Positions 7,751 to 14,719 of a stretch of DNA of 20,554 nt are shown one piece after another. The stretch lies in assembly GCA_900546675.1 (NCBI GenBank), contig URDQ01000033.1, forward strand, positions 1 through 20,554. The letters run 5' to 3'. The DNA comes from an uncultured Porphyromonas sp. (GTDB taxonomy: Bacteria > Bacteroidota > Bacteroidia > Bacteroidales > Porphyromonadaceae). Positions within the stretch are counted from its first letter, which is position 1, and every line of letters starts with the position of its first letter. The notes beneath the pieces are model-generated. The model searched no databases and had not been told where the DNA came from. It saw nothing but the letters and a program-made list of their open reading frames with translations. The position numbers were made by a program, and so were the translations under genes.

Positions 7751-7784
7751 ACTGTCCTCTGCTTTTTTAGGGCTGACGGCAGCG

Positions 7785-8342
7785 CTATCGGCGAGCGTAC
7801 TGCGAGCGACCGAGCGAGTAGACGTCTCCTCCGAGGCTGTCTACAGCTACGATGACCGGGAGCTCCTCGACACGTAGCTTGCGGATTGCTTCGGGTCCTA
7901 AGTCATCGAAGGCGATCACCTCAGCCTCCTTGACGCACTTGCCCATCAGAGCGGCTGCTCCACCGATGGCGGCGAAGTAAACACCCTGGTACTTCTTGAT
8001 CGCATCAACGACCTCTGGGCTACGCAAGCCCTTACCGATCATCACACGCAGCCCCTGGGCTATAAGCCTAGGTGAATAAGCATCCATACGTCCTCCCGTA
8101 GTGGGACCCACGGAGCCTATAGGCTGTCCAGGCTTAGCGGGGCAAGGCCCAGCATAGTAAACGACCTGACCAGCGAAGTCAAAGGGCATCTCCTCGCCTC
8201 GCTCGAGCATCTCGACAAGACGCAGATGCGCTGCATCACGTGCTGTATAGATAGTCCCCGAGATGTAGCACATATCTCCCGCTCTGAGCGGAGTAATCAT
8301 CTCTGTCGTAAAGGGGGCTCTGAGTATCTTCTTCTCTTCCAT
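7785..8342 (-). CDS. Class I fumarate hydratase, beta subunit (C-terminal domain)
   Basis: A 185-residue cytosolic protein matching the C-terminal domain of class I (iron-sulfur) fumarases and L(+)-tartrate dehydratases. Marker segments are SGTIYTARDAAH (about residues 29-40), AGPCPAKPGQPIGSVGPTTG and GRMDAYSP, a substrate-binding region of the family. With the alpha subunit 12 bp upstream it should form the enzyme that interconverts fumarate and malate, used in the reductive branch of the TCA cycle in anaerobes. Many bacteria have both domains in one chain, while here they are separate genes. L(+)-tartrate dehydratase has the same two-subunit design and cannot be excluded by eye, though fumarase is more likely in this metabolic setting. 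Confidence 0.88.
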   Translation of the reverse strand: MEEKKILRAPFTTEMITPLRAGDMCYISGTIYTARDAAHLRLVEMLERGEEMPFDFAGQVVYYAGPCPAKPGQPIGSVGPTTGGRMDAYSPRLIAQGLRVMIGKGLRSPEVVDAIKKYQGVYFAAIGGAAALMGKCVKEAEVIAFDDLGPEAIRKLRVEELPVIVAVDSLGGDVYSLGRSQYARR

Positions 8343-8354
8343 GTCTCTAGTTGT

Positions 8355-9197
8355 TTATAGTACACCCTCTGCGTGACGTGTGGCGTGGCAACTGATATTG
8401 ACCGCCACAGGTAGTCCAGCGATATGTGTTGCACCCGTATTGATGGCGACAGCCAAGGCGGTGGTGTCTCCACCGAAGCCCGCTGGTCCGATGCCCATCT
8501 TATTGATCTCTTGGAGTAGCTCCTCCTCGATCTCAGCCACTGCGGGATCGGTATGACGCTCACCGATAGGACGTAGTAGAGCACGCTTAGCAAGCTCAGC
8601 AGACCGCTCCATCGTACCACCGATGCCGATGCCGACGATAATCGGCGGACAGGGATTGCCCCCAGCGTGGGAGATGGTATCGAGGACAAACTGCTTGATG
8701 CCCGCTACCCCTTGGCTGGGGGTAAGCATCGAGAGCGCACTCTTATTTTCACTGCCGAAGCCCTTGGGCGCTACCGTGATGTGCATTTGGTCTCCGGGTA
8801 CGATGCGGTAGTGGATGACGGCGGGGGTGTTGTCGCCTGTGTTCTGTCGATGTATCGGATCGCTCACGACAGACTTGCGCAGGTAGCCGTGGGTGTAGCC
8901 TCTGCGGACGCCCTCGTTGATAGCGTCTTCGATCAGATCACCCTCGACGTGCAGATCTTGTCCCATATCGACGAAGATGACGGTCATACCCGTATCTTGA
9001 CACATCGGGGCACGCTCACTGCGCGCTATATGGACGTTTTCGATGATCGTACTAAGTACGTTTCGTGCTAGAGGCGAGCGATCTCGCTCTGCACCCTGCT
9101 GCATAGCAGCCTCAATGTCGGGCGATAGATCGACACAAGCCTCTATGCAAAGTTTCTCCACCAAGTCTGTGATGGCTGTAGAGGATATTGTACGCAT
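8355..9197 (-). CDS. Class I fumarate hydratase, alpha subunit (N-terminal Fe-S domain)
   Basis: A 280-residue cytosolic protein that carries the [4Fe-4S] cluster of a two-subunit class I hydro-lyase. The three expected cluster cysteines are visible: C66 in APMCQDTG, C183 in GGNPCPPIIVGIGIGG, and C270 in NISCHATRH. Other family segments are RKSVVSDPIHRQNTGDNTPA (about 107-126) and APKGFGSENKSAL. It lies 36 bp downstream of the protease gene and 12 bp upstream of the beta subunit, all on the minus strand. No TAnnTTTG element is visible in the 36-bp gap, so it may be read through from the protease promoter or use a weaker site. The cluster is oxygen-sensitive in this family, consistent with an anaerobe. 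L(+)-tartrate dehydratase is the alternative. Confidence 0.9.
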   Translation of the reverse strand: MRTISSTAITDLVEKLCIEACVDLSPDIEAAMQQGAERDRSPLARNVLSTIIENVHIARSERAPMCQDTGMTVIFVDMGQDLHVEGDLIEDAINEGVRRGYTHGYLRKSVVSDPIHRQNTGDNTPAVIHYRIVPGDQMHITVAPKGFGSENKSALSMLTPSQGVAGIKQFVLDTISHAGGNPCPPIIVGIGIGGTMERSAELAKRALLRPIGERHTDPAVAEIEEELLQEINKMGIGPAGFGGDTTALAVAINTGATHIAGLPVAVNISCHATRHAEGVL

Positions 9198-9233
9198 ATA
9201 TTAAGTGTGTAAGTAAACTGTCTTGTTAAGTAA

Positions 9234-11606
9234 TTATGGACGAATGAGCTTGCAGCTGTACCGCTCGCCAGCGCCCCTAAGATGTACGATGTAGACGCCA
9301 GACTGCAGCGCATAGTCGGCAAGGGATAGCGACGAGCGAGTGCCTGTCAACGGAAGCGACAAGATGCGCTGCCCAGCAGCACTGTATAGCGCTACCTCTG
9401 CTGAGGCATCTCCAGCCAGCCAGGAGTCTGGCAACAGGAGGTAGAGACGCTCCCCCACAAGCATCACACGTGGCTCATCTGCAGACTCTAGAGCAGATGT
9501 ACCTCCCGGCTTAAGCTTACCCAAGATGATAGGGTCTATCCAGTAGTGACCTAGGTAAGGAGCCCCCCCAGCTTGCGCAGGCTCCCAGCTAGAGCCAACT
9601 AGGTGCCACGCATAGGGAGTGGTGTGTAGTTGCGCTTTGCTCATAAGCAGTGGCGCTGACAGGGACTTGCCCTCACTCCCCTCGAGTGCTATATAGTAAG
9701 CACCAGCGGAGAGTGTCAGTGGTGTGTCTTCTTTTGCGGGGAAGAATGCTTGGAAAGCATCCGAGAGTGTTCGCTCCTGCGGACTTTGTCCCGCATCATT
9801 CACGAGTAGATACGAAGGCTTCGGGAGCGTCTGCTCGTAGAGCTTATCGCCTGGCTTCCCCCCCTTATCGTCATAGATAGCGAGGGTCACAGGCGTCCAC
9901 TCTTGCATAGCCCCCATAACTAGTACGGAGCCTAGATACTGCACAGAAGTGTCTATGTCATAGCGCACAGCGATGCCCCCGACAGTTGCATCGAGGGTGC
10001 GAATGGCTACACTATCACGCATCAGACTATAGAGCTGGTGCGAGAGACGTATCGGGGGATTGTCTGCAAAAGGATCTAGCCCCTCTAAAGTAGTCTGCTC
10101 ACTCGTCGGTGCGAGATGAGGTTGCAGGCACTTATCATCAGGGTAGCCCGTGAAGACTTCGCTCAGAGCGTAGTAATAATCATTGTACGGAGTGGAGCAG
10201 TAGGAGTTGCCTCCCGAGAGGGCACCAACGAGCCGATGCGCTCTGTCGAAGAGTCCCGACCCCGAGGAGCCACCCGCTGTCGTCCCGACATCCCACCTAT
10301 TGATATGTAGATGCGAATTAACCCAGCGAACTGGCACTGATGCAATATTGTAGCTCTCTAGAGCGGGCTTATCGTCCGAGCGGTTATAGCGTCGCACAGA
10401 GGCTTGCGGGTAATGAATGCCGATGACTGGCGCAGGGAAGTCGCGCTCAGCATTCCACCCCGCTAGGTAGGGTCGGTAACTCTGAGGGATAGGACACTGC
10501 CCCTGAGGAGTAGCGGGCTGAACGCCCGTGATACGGAGCAGACACATATCGTGCTCCTCATTATAAGCGACCAACTCGGCTCCCGCTAGCGTTTGCTCCT
10601 CGATACCATTGACTAGAGGCTCGCCCGTGGGACTAAAGTAGTTGAAGTAAAAAACCGTCTGCTCTGCACTCTGACGCACATAGTCGAGGTCTCTGCACTG
10701 ATAGCTAGCATTGAGACAGTGAGCTGCTGTCAAGACAAGCGGATCCCCATTTAGTCGGCTGTTATTGATCAGCGTGCCTGACGAAAAGAACCGACCCCGC
10801 ACCACTAGTAGGAGTTCGCTACGAGCGATGCGCTCCACCTCGGGGTGCCGCACCGTTGCCTCTGCACACTCAAGCCCCTTTACGACGAACCATAGAGCGC
10901 CAGATCCTCGATGACCTCCGACTGCAGGCGGTAGCTCCTCCCCTACTGCTGTAAGCAGAGCGGTCGTAATGGTCGACAACCGCCATGGTAGAGCTTTGCG
11001 CTCACCACTAGCAGGATAGTAATAGACGATGAGTCGCTCACCATAAAGCGGAGCAGTGGTAAGGCTATGAGACGAGACATTGTTTGACTCGGTAAAAGCG
11101 CCTCGCACCTCACCCTCCTCATTTGCAATGACAAGCATATCGTCGTGCCCCAGCTGATACTGATCAAAGTAAAGGGTGTTCCAGCCCGCCTCTTCAAGCT
11201 GCAAGCTACCACTCCACGCACACTCGCCCGAAGTGGTCGTGATCCATTCGCCCCACAGCTGACTCTCGGGTAGCTGACGATACTCTATCGCAGGTAGCTC
11301 TAAGAGTCGCAAGCCCGAGGGTGCCATTTCCTCTTGCTGCCGAAGTGTGCTAGCAGACTGCGTGCGAGAGGTCGCCTGCAGCGGATAAGCCTCTGAGGTA
11401 TGACGTAGTGTAGTATAGCGCTCCCCTAGATCTGTCACTATGGTGGCGGGGAGAGGCGCCGAGAGCTGAGCCACTGCAGGTAGCGCCAGCAGAAGCGCAA
11501 CGAGAGAGAGGCATGCACACCTACCATAGGAGAGCAAACCAGCGCAAGGACGGAGCCTAAACTGGCGCAAAGTTGCCGTCACTAGAGCCATATCGAGTCT
11601 ATTCAT
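9234..11606 (-). CDS. Secreted PepK-like trypsin-fold serine protease with T9SS domain
   Basis: A 790-residue exported protease. A long, Arg-rich N-terminus leads to a hydrophobic signal (CLSLVALLLALPAVAQ, ending near residue 47), and a prodomain-like region follows. The trypsin-fold domain shows a full triad: H296 in LTAAHC, D353 in HDMCLLRI, and S448 in TAGGSSGSGLF. The GSSGS nucleophile segment and the following GGNSYC...YNDYYYAL resemble lysyl endopeptidases such as Achromobacter protease I and P. gingivalis PepK. D476 is a candidate for the Lys-specificity aspartate (inferred). A beta-rich middle is followed by a C-terminal domain of about 75 residues ending in SGVYIVHLRGAGERYSCKLIRP-like sequence, a type A T9SS sorting signal. 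Secretion and surface attachment are expected. An alternative start at M6 (11591) is possible. It has its own promoter. Confidence 0.9.
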   Translation of the reverse strand: MNRLDMALVTATLRQFRLRPCAGLLSYGRCACLSLVALLLALPAVAQLSAPLPATIVTDLGERYTTLRHTSEAYPLQATSRTQSASTLRQQEEMAPSGLRLLELPAIEYRQLPESQLWGEWITTTSGECAWSGSLQLEEAGWNTLYFDQYQLGHDDMLVIANEEGEVRGAFTESNNVSSHSLTTAPLYGERLIVYYYPASGERKALPWRLSTITTALLTAVGEELPPAVGGHRGSGALWFVVKGLECAEATVRHPEVERIARSELLLVVRGRFFSSGTLINNSRLNGDPLVLTAAHCLNASYQCRDLDYVRQSAEQTVFYFNYFSPTGEPLVNGIEEQTLAGAELVAYNEEHDMCLLRITGVQPATPQGQCPIPQSYRPYLAGWNAERDFPAPVIGIHYPQASVRRYNRSDDKPALESYNIASVPVRWVNSHLHINRWDVGTTAGGSSGSGLFDRAHRLVGALSGGNSYCSTPYNDYYYALSEVFTGYPDDKCLQPHLAPTSEQTTLEGLDPFADNPPIRLSHQLYSLMRDSVAIRTLDATVGGIAVRYDIDTSVQYLGSVLVMGAMQEWTPVTLAIYDDKGGKPGDKLYEQTLPKPSYLLVNDAGQSPQERTLSDAFQAFFPAKEDTPLTLSAGAYYIALEGSEGKSLSAPLLMSKAQLHTTPYAWHLVGSSWEPAQAGGAPYLGHYWIDPIILGKLKPGGTSALESADEPRVMLVGERLYLLLPDSWLAGDASAEVALYSAAGQRILSLPLTGTRSSLSLADYALQSGVYIVHLRGAGERYSCKLIRP

Positions 11607-11631
11607 AGGGATAGTCCGAAAGATATTCTCT

Positions 11632-11664
11632 CAAAGATACGAATAAACTCGAACAGCAGAAAAA
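11632..11664 (-). promoter_or_regulatory. Putative promoter of the PepK-like protease gene
   Basis: On the minus strand TATCTTTG (11639-11632) fits TAnnTTTG exactly. A T-rich -33-like stretch, TTTTT (11664-11660), lies 20 bp upstream. Transcription would start near 11625, about 20 nt before the ATG at 11606. The MITE-like element begins 20 bp beyond the -33 region. Confidence 0.65.
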
Positions 11665-11683
11665 CGCCCCAACTCTCAACTCC

Positions 11684-12027
11684 GCTAATTTCTATTTTGA
11701 GATGCTGGAAGGAGTCGGGGCTGGTCTATTCCAATCATCTGAGACTACAAAATAAGATAGCCACGTGGAGATTTGACTTTTCCCTACGTGGCTAATTTTT
11801 ATTCTCCACGTAGGCGCAAAACATTTCCTCCGAAGTTTCATTCCATTCCTCCGAAGTTTTATTTCTCGCCTACGTGGGAAATCGTCAATTCCCACGTGGA
11901 GATTTGCAAATCTCCACGTGGCTATCGTGTTAGAGGTTAGAGACGTGAGTCTAGGGTCCGACCTCCCAAAAGACCCGAGCCTATCAGTGTCACTGTTGCC
12001 TTCTAGCACCTCAAAATAGAAATTAGC
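11684..12027. mobile_element. 344-bp MITE-like element with 29-bp terminal inverted repeats
   Basis: Terminal inverted repeats at 11684-11712 and 11999-12027 match at 27 of 29 positions, with terminal core GCTAATTTCTATTTTGAG. The interior has no credible gene and is built of palindromic modules. An inverted 20-mer (11756-11775 / 11907-11926) begins GATAGCCACGTGG. CCTACGTGG/CCACGTAGG pair at 11783-11791/11806-11814, and CCACGTAGGCG/CGCCTACGTGG follow. A perfect 30-bp palindrome occupies 11892-11921. A direct repeat, TTCCTCCGAAGTTT, occurs at 11825 and 11846. I cannot see a clear target-site duplication. It is probably non-autonomous, mobilised in trans if at all. It lies between two divergent promoters. 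Confidence 0.65.
11892..11921. repeat. Perfect 30-bp palindrome
   Basis: The half-site CCACGTGGAGATTTG (11892-11906) is followed immediately by its exact reverse complement (11907-11921). It lies inside the MITE-like element and contains two CCACGTGG octamers. Confidence 0.95.
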
Positions 12028-12088
12028 CCTCGTGATATTTGCGAAGTTGAGAAAAATCTATATAAGATGCCAGATCTCTAAAAAATAC

Positions 12089-12096
12089 TATATTTG
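12089..12096 (+). promoter_or_regulatory. Putative -7 element of the 12180-14599 operon
   Basis: TATATTTG matches TAnnTTTG in a locally A/T-rich stretch. No TTTG is seen 19-21 bp upstream. Transcription from near 12103 would give a leader of about 77 nt. Confidence 0.5.
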
Positions 12097-12179
12097 CCAA
12101 ACACAAAAGAACTAGAAGCCTGACCACTCAAGTGATTCACGCTTCAAGTAACTACAATCAATTCAATTCACAATCAGCT

Positions 12180-12704
12180 ATGAAAAGAGTAACAAAAGGA
12201 CTCGCACTCGTTCCTCTGCTCTGGCTCTTATTGCTACCCCAAGTGGCTGTCGCTCAGACGCTACCCACGACACTGGTGGTCAAGACGACCGAGAGTAAGG
12301 AGCTGTGCTACGATCTGACCAAGATCAGCAAGATCACCTTTACATCTGGCGCTATCAAGGTAGAGCGCAACGATGCCAGCCAGCACTTTACACCCGAGAT
12401 GGTGACTATGAGCGACATCGACAAGCTCTTCTTTGCTAAGGATCGTAAGGAAAACACGACACACATCACGTCGCCTCTACTAGCTCCGACAGCTAGCTTG
12501 AGCTACTACAAGGTGGGACAGGAGATTCACATCGAGGGCTTTACCTCTGGTGATCAGATGCTCTACATCTACACTACCGAGGGACAACTCCTCGCTCACT
12601 ACCCCATCACATCTGCTACTTGCATCCTAGATGCGTCACAATGGCCTAGCGGACTATACATCGCTACTACAAATCTACATAACACGCTCAAGATAACTCT
12701 CTAA
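12180..12704 (+). CDS. Small secreted T9SS protein (type A sorting domain), function unknown
   Basis: A 174-residue protein with a clear signal peptide (MKRVTKGLALVPLLWLLLLP, cut after VAVAQ at about residue 26). A short beta-rich segment follows, with KELCYDLTKISKITFTSGAI and DIDKLFFAKD. The C-terminal region of about 70 residues (VGQEIHIEGF, MLYIYTTEGQLLAHY, WPSGLYIATT, KITL) has the pattern of a type A T9SS sorting domain. Little is left for a functional domain, so it may be a carrier, structural or accessory surface protein. An in-frame GTG at 12132 exists upstream, but the ATG at 12180 gives a standard signal peptide. The stop overlaps the next start by one base (TAATG), implying translational coupling. 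The next protein starts with a similar mature N-terminus, so the two may share an interaction motif. Confidence 0.8.
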   Translation: MKRVTKGLALVPLLWLLLLPQVAVAQTLPTTLVVKTTESKELCYDLTKISKITFTSGAIKVERNDASQHFTPEMVTMSDIDKLFFAKDRKENTTHITSPLLAPTASLSYYKVGQEIHIEGFTSGDQMLYIYTTEGQLLAHYPITSATCILDASQWPSGLYIATTNLHNTLKITL

Positions 12705-14599
12705 TGAAAAAGCAAATACTACACATTATCCTAGGCGCCCTACTCGCCCTACTACCTTCTCTCGCTATGGCTCAGAACTCTGAGCGTATGCTCATCTACT
12801 CCAAGAGTGGAGAGGTACTGCCCTATCGCATAGAGCATATCGATAGCATCAAGTTCCTCTCAGACGAGGTAGATCTATCTCTCAATCCTACCGTGGCAGC
12901 TCACGAAAACGGCAAAACAGGCTGGATGAAGCTTAGTGTAGGCTCCGTAGGTAGCAACGTGCAGCGCATCCAGGTAATCATCCCAGAGAGCTATATGATT
13001 GCCAATATGAACGATATGCAGTGCCTACGACTCTTTACTCCCGAGATGGCTAAACGTATGGGTGTCCAAATATTTGAGGTAGAGGGTAACAAGGAGTACG
13101 ACCTCTCAGGACTACAGAGAGGCTACACCTATACAGCGCTCTTCCTCCCGTACGATGAGATAGGCTGTGCGGGCAACGTCAAGCGCATCGAGTTTACCGT
13201 GCCTAATGGCAAGCTCGCAGGCAATCCAAAGATTGAGGTCAACTTCTCAGACATCACGACAACAGGCTACACGGCAACGCTGACACCCAATGACGATGTC
13301 ACGGGTTACTTCTTCCTCAATATGGAGACAGACGACCCCACACTAGACCAGATGATGCAGATGATGCGCATCCCCGACTTAAAGCACTACATCGTCCAGT
13401 TTGGAGCAGACTTTAATACCCGGGAGCCTCACGAGGGTGTGCAGGAGAGCGTGATGACAGACTTCAAGCCTGGCACCAGCTACACCGTTTATGTAGTCCT
13501 CATCGATGCTGATGGCCAGTACTCCGACATACAGAAGTTTACCGTCACAACCGAAAAGAAGGGTACCTCCGAGACAGCTCATGTGAGCATCGAGGTTAAG
13601 GATATCACCAAGACAGAGGCGACGGTCGTCAATACGCCTGACGAAAACACCTCCTCCTATCGTGAGACGATTGTCGAGAAGTCTCTCTACAACGAGGAGA
13701 ACATAATCAAGTACCTACAGGAGACTCCCGATAGCCAAGAATTGCCCTATCACAGCGATGAGTACACGTGGACTTGGGCTAAGCTCAAGCCTGGCACTAC
13801 CTACTACGCAGTAGCTATGGCAAAGAACGCTGACGGTAAGTGGGGTCCCCTCACGAAAGTTGAGTTCACAACGCTCTCCGTCGATCAAGCTGTCACGCTA
13901 CCTCTAGCCTACCTCGCTGAGTACAACGTCAATGCCGAGGGAACGGACTTTGTCACGACACAAGACCTCGATGTGAGTGGTTACTTCTCCTACGAAGATG
14001 CCGTAGAGAAGTTTACCAACGTAACCATCGCTGGCAAGAAGTACCACCTCCCCAGCAAAGAAGAGTGGATGGCAATAGTTCCAGTAGCTTCTAGTGGTGA
14101 TGACTATCTATCATTTACCTCTCCATTTAGGCACAACGATGTGTACGAGACAGTTGTAATCCATGGCGAAACAATAAGCTCGTCCAACGACTATCGTGGC
14201 GGTAGCGTAAGTAGCAATAAGGCTCATGCGCTGCGCTTCAAGGGGACTAAGTATGTCTCTGCTTGGCGATATGAATCGATGCTTCTCAACGACAAAAGGG
14301 TCCTAAAGATCACAGCTCGCCCTTTAGATGGTAAAGCGGACAACGTTACGGTTGATGATATAGCTAAGCCAGAGTTTTGGGAGAGCAATACAGAGTCCGA
14401 TATAGTCCGCATATTGCCAGCTTCAGGATCATTCTCCTATGGAAAGCCTAGATGGCAGGGCAGTGATGGCTACTTTTGGTCTAGCACCGCTGGAGAGGAA
14501 GAGTATACGGCTTGGTCTCTAGCATTTGACACTTCATCAGTTTATCTAAGTCCGCTCTACACGACACAAGATAGGACTGTAAGGCTACTTGCAGACTAA
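12704..14599 (+). CDS. Exported protein with two FN3-like domains and a FISUMP-like C-terminus
   Basis: A 631-residue protein with signal peptide (MKKQILHIILGALLALLPSL, ending MAQ near residue 24). No lipobox is seen. The first mature segment (MLIYSKSGEVLPYRIEHIDS then IKFL) parallels the start of the upstream small protein. Two fibronectin-type-III-like domains follow at about 175-285 and 287-390, each with a PGT(S/T)Y(T/Y) strand. The last 230 residues (about 400-631) contain HLPSKEEWMAI, GYFWSSTAGEEEY, AWSLAFD and a final RTVRLL, the pattern of Fibrobacter succinogenes major paralogous (FISUMP)-type domains, which are found in Bacteroidota surface proteins. No T9SS domain is evident, so it may stay periplasmic or at the outer membrane. 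It could be a ligand-binding or adhesion protein. The specific role is unknown. Confidence 0.8.
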   Translation: MKKQILHIILGALLALLPSLAMAQNSERMLIYSKSGEVLPYRIEHIDSIKFLSDEVDLSLNPTVAAHENGKTGWMKLSVGSVGSNVQRIQVIIPESYMIANMNDMQCLRLFTPEMAKRMGVQIFEVEGNKEYDLSGLQRGYTYTALFLPYDEIGCAGNVKRIEFTVPNGKLAGNPKIEVNFSDITTTGYTATLTPNDDVTGYFFLNMETDDPTLDQMMQMMRIPDLKHYIVQFGADFNTREPHEGVQESVMTDFKPGTSYTVYVVLIDADGQYSDIQKFTVTTEKKGTSETAHVSIEVKDITKTEATVVNTPDENTSSYRETIVEKSLYNEENIIKYLQETPDSQELPYHSDEYTWTWAKLKPGTTYYAVAMAKNADGKWGPLTKVEFTTLSVDQAVTLPLAYLAEYNVNAEGTDFVTTQDLDVSGYFSYEDAVEKFTNVTIAGKKYHLPSKEEWMAIVPVASSGDDYLSFTSPFRHNDVYETVVIHGETISSSNDYRGGSVSSNKAHALRFKGTKYVSAWRYESMLLNDKRVLKITARPLDGKADNVTVDDIAKPEFWESNTESDIVRILPASGSFSYGKPRWQGSDGYFWSSTAGEEEYTAWSLAFDTSSVYLSPLYTTQDRTVRLLAD

Positions 14600-14619
14600 T
14601 CTTCTCTTGTGATATTGCC

Positions 14620-14639
14620 CTCTGATCGGAGGATCAGAG
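14620..14639. terminator. Short perfect hairpin before the main terminator
   Basis: CTCTGATC (14620-14627), loop GGAG, GATCAGAG (14632-14639). No T-run follows on the plus strand. It may assist termination or protect the 3' end of the transcript. Confidence 0.4.
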
Positions 14640-14654
14640 ACCGCAAAAACAATA

Positions 14655-14705
14655 ATGAGAAGGCTCAACCGCTCCTACGCAGCAGTTGAGCCTTCTCATC
14701 TTTAT
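14655..14705. terminator. Bidirectional Rho-independent terminator between convergent genes
   Basis: ATGAGAAGGCTCAAC (14655-14669) pairs perfectly with GTTGAGCCTTCTCAT (14685-14699), a 15-bp stem and 15-nt loop. On the plus strand CTTTATT follows. On the minus strand the stem is followed by a T-rich stretch (complement of 14641-14654, including five Ts). It serves both the FISUMP-like gene and the LRR/Omp28-like gene. Confidence 0.88.
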
Positions 14706-14719
14706 TACTCCTATGTAAG

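Larger units (their letters stand above)
7437..7784. other. Convergent intergenic region filled with nested inverted repeats
   Basis: No gene is seen between the ends of the porin and fumarase beta genes. The stretch holds two CCACGTGG palindromes (7483-7490, 7505-7512), a nested inverted repeat (7520-7750), and a T6 run at 7763-7768. The structure could end transcription from both sides, but neither arm is directly followed by a T-run, so this is uncertain. Confidence 0.8.
11607..12179. other. Divergent intergenic region
   Basis: A gene-free 573-bp stretch between the protease (minus) and the small T9SS protein (plus). It contains the protease promoter, the MITE-like element, two inverted heptamers (TTAGAGG, TTAGAGA at 11930-11943) like those upstream of pyrE, and a -7 element at 12089-12096. 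Nothing else is recognised. Confidence 0.8.

Noticed and set aside
7437..7784. CRISPR-like array in the repeat-rich intergenic region
   Set aside because: The repeats are inverted and nested, not direct and evenly spaced, and no cas genes are nearby.
11692..12009. 105-residue minus-strand ORF between the divergent genes
   Set aside because: It lies wholly inside the palindromic MITE-like element. The translation is driven by the repeats and shows no domain.
12132..12179. GTG start extending the small T9SS protein by 16 residues
   Set aside because: The extension is polar and precedes a complete signal peptide that begins at the ATG at 12180.
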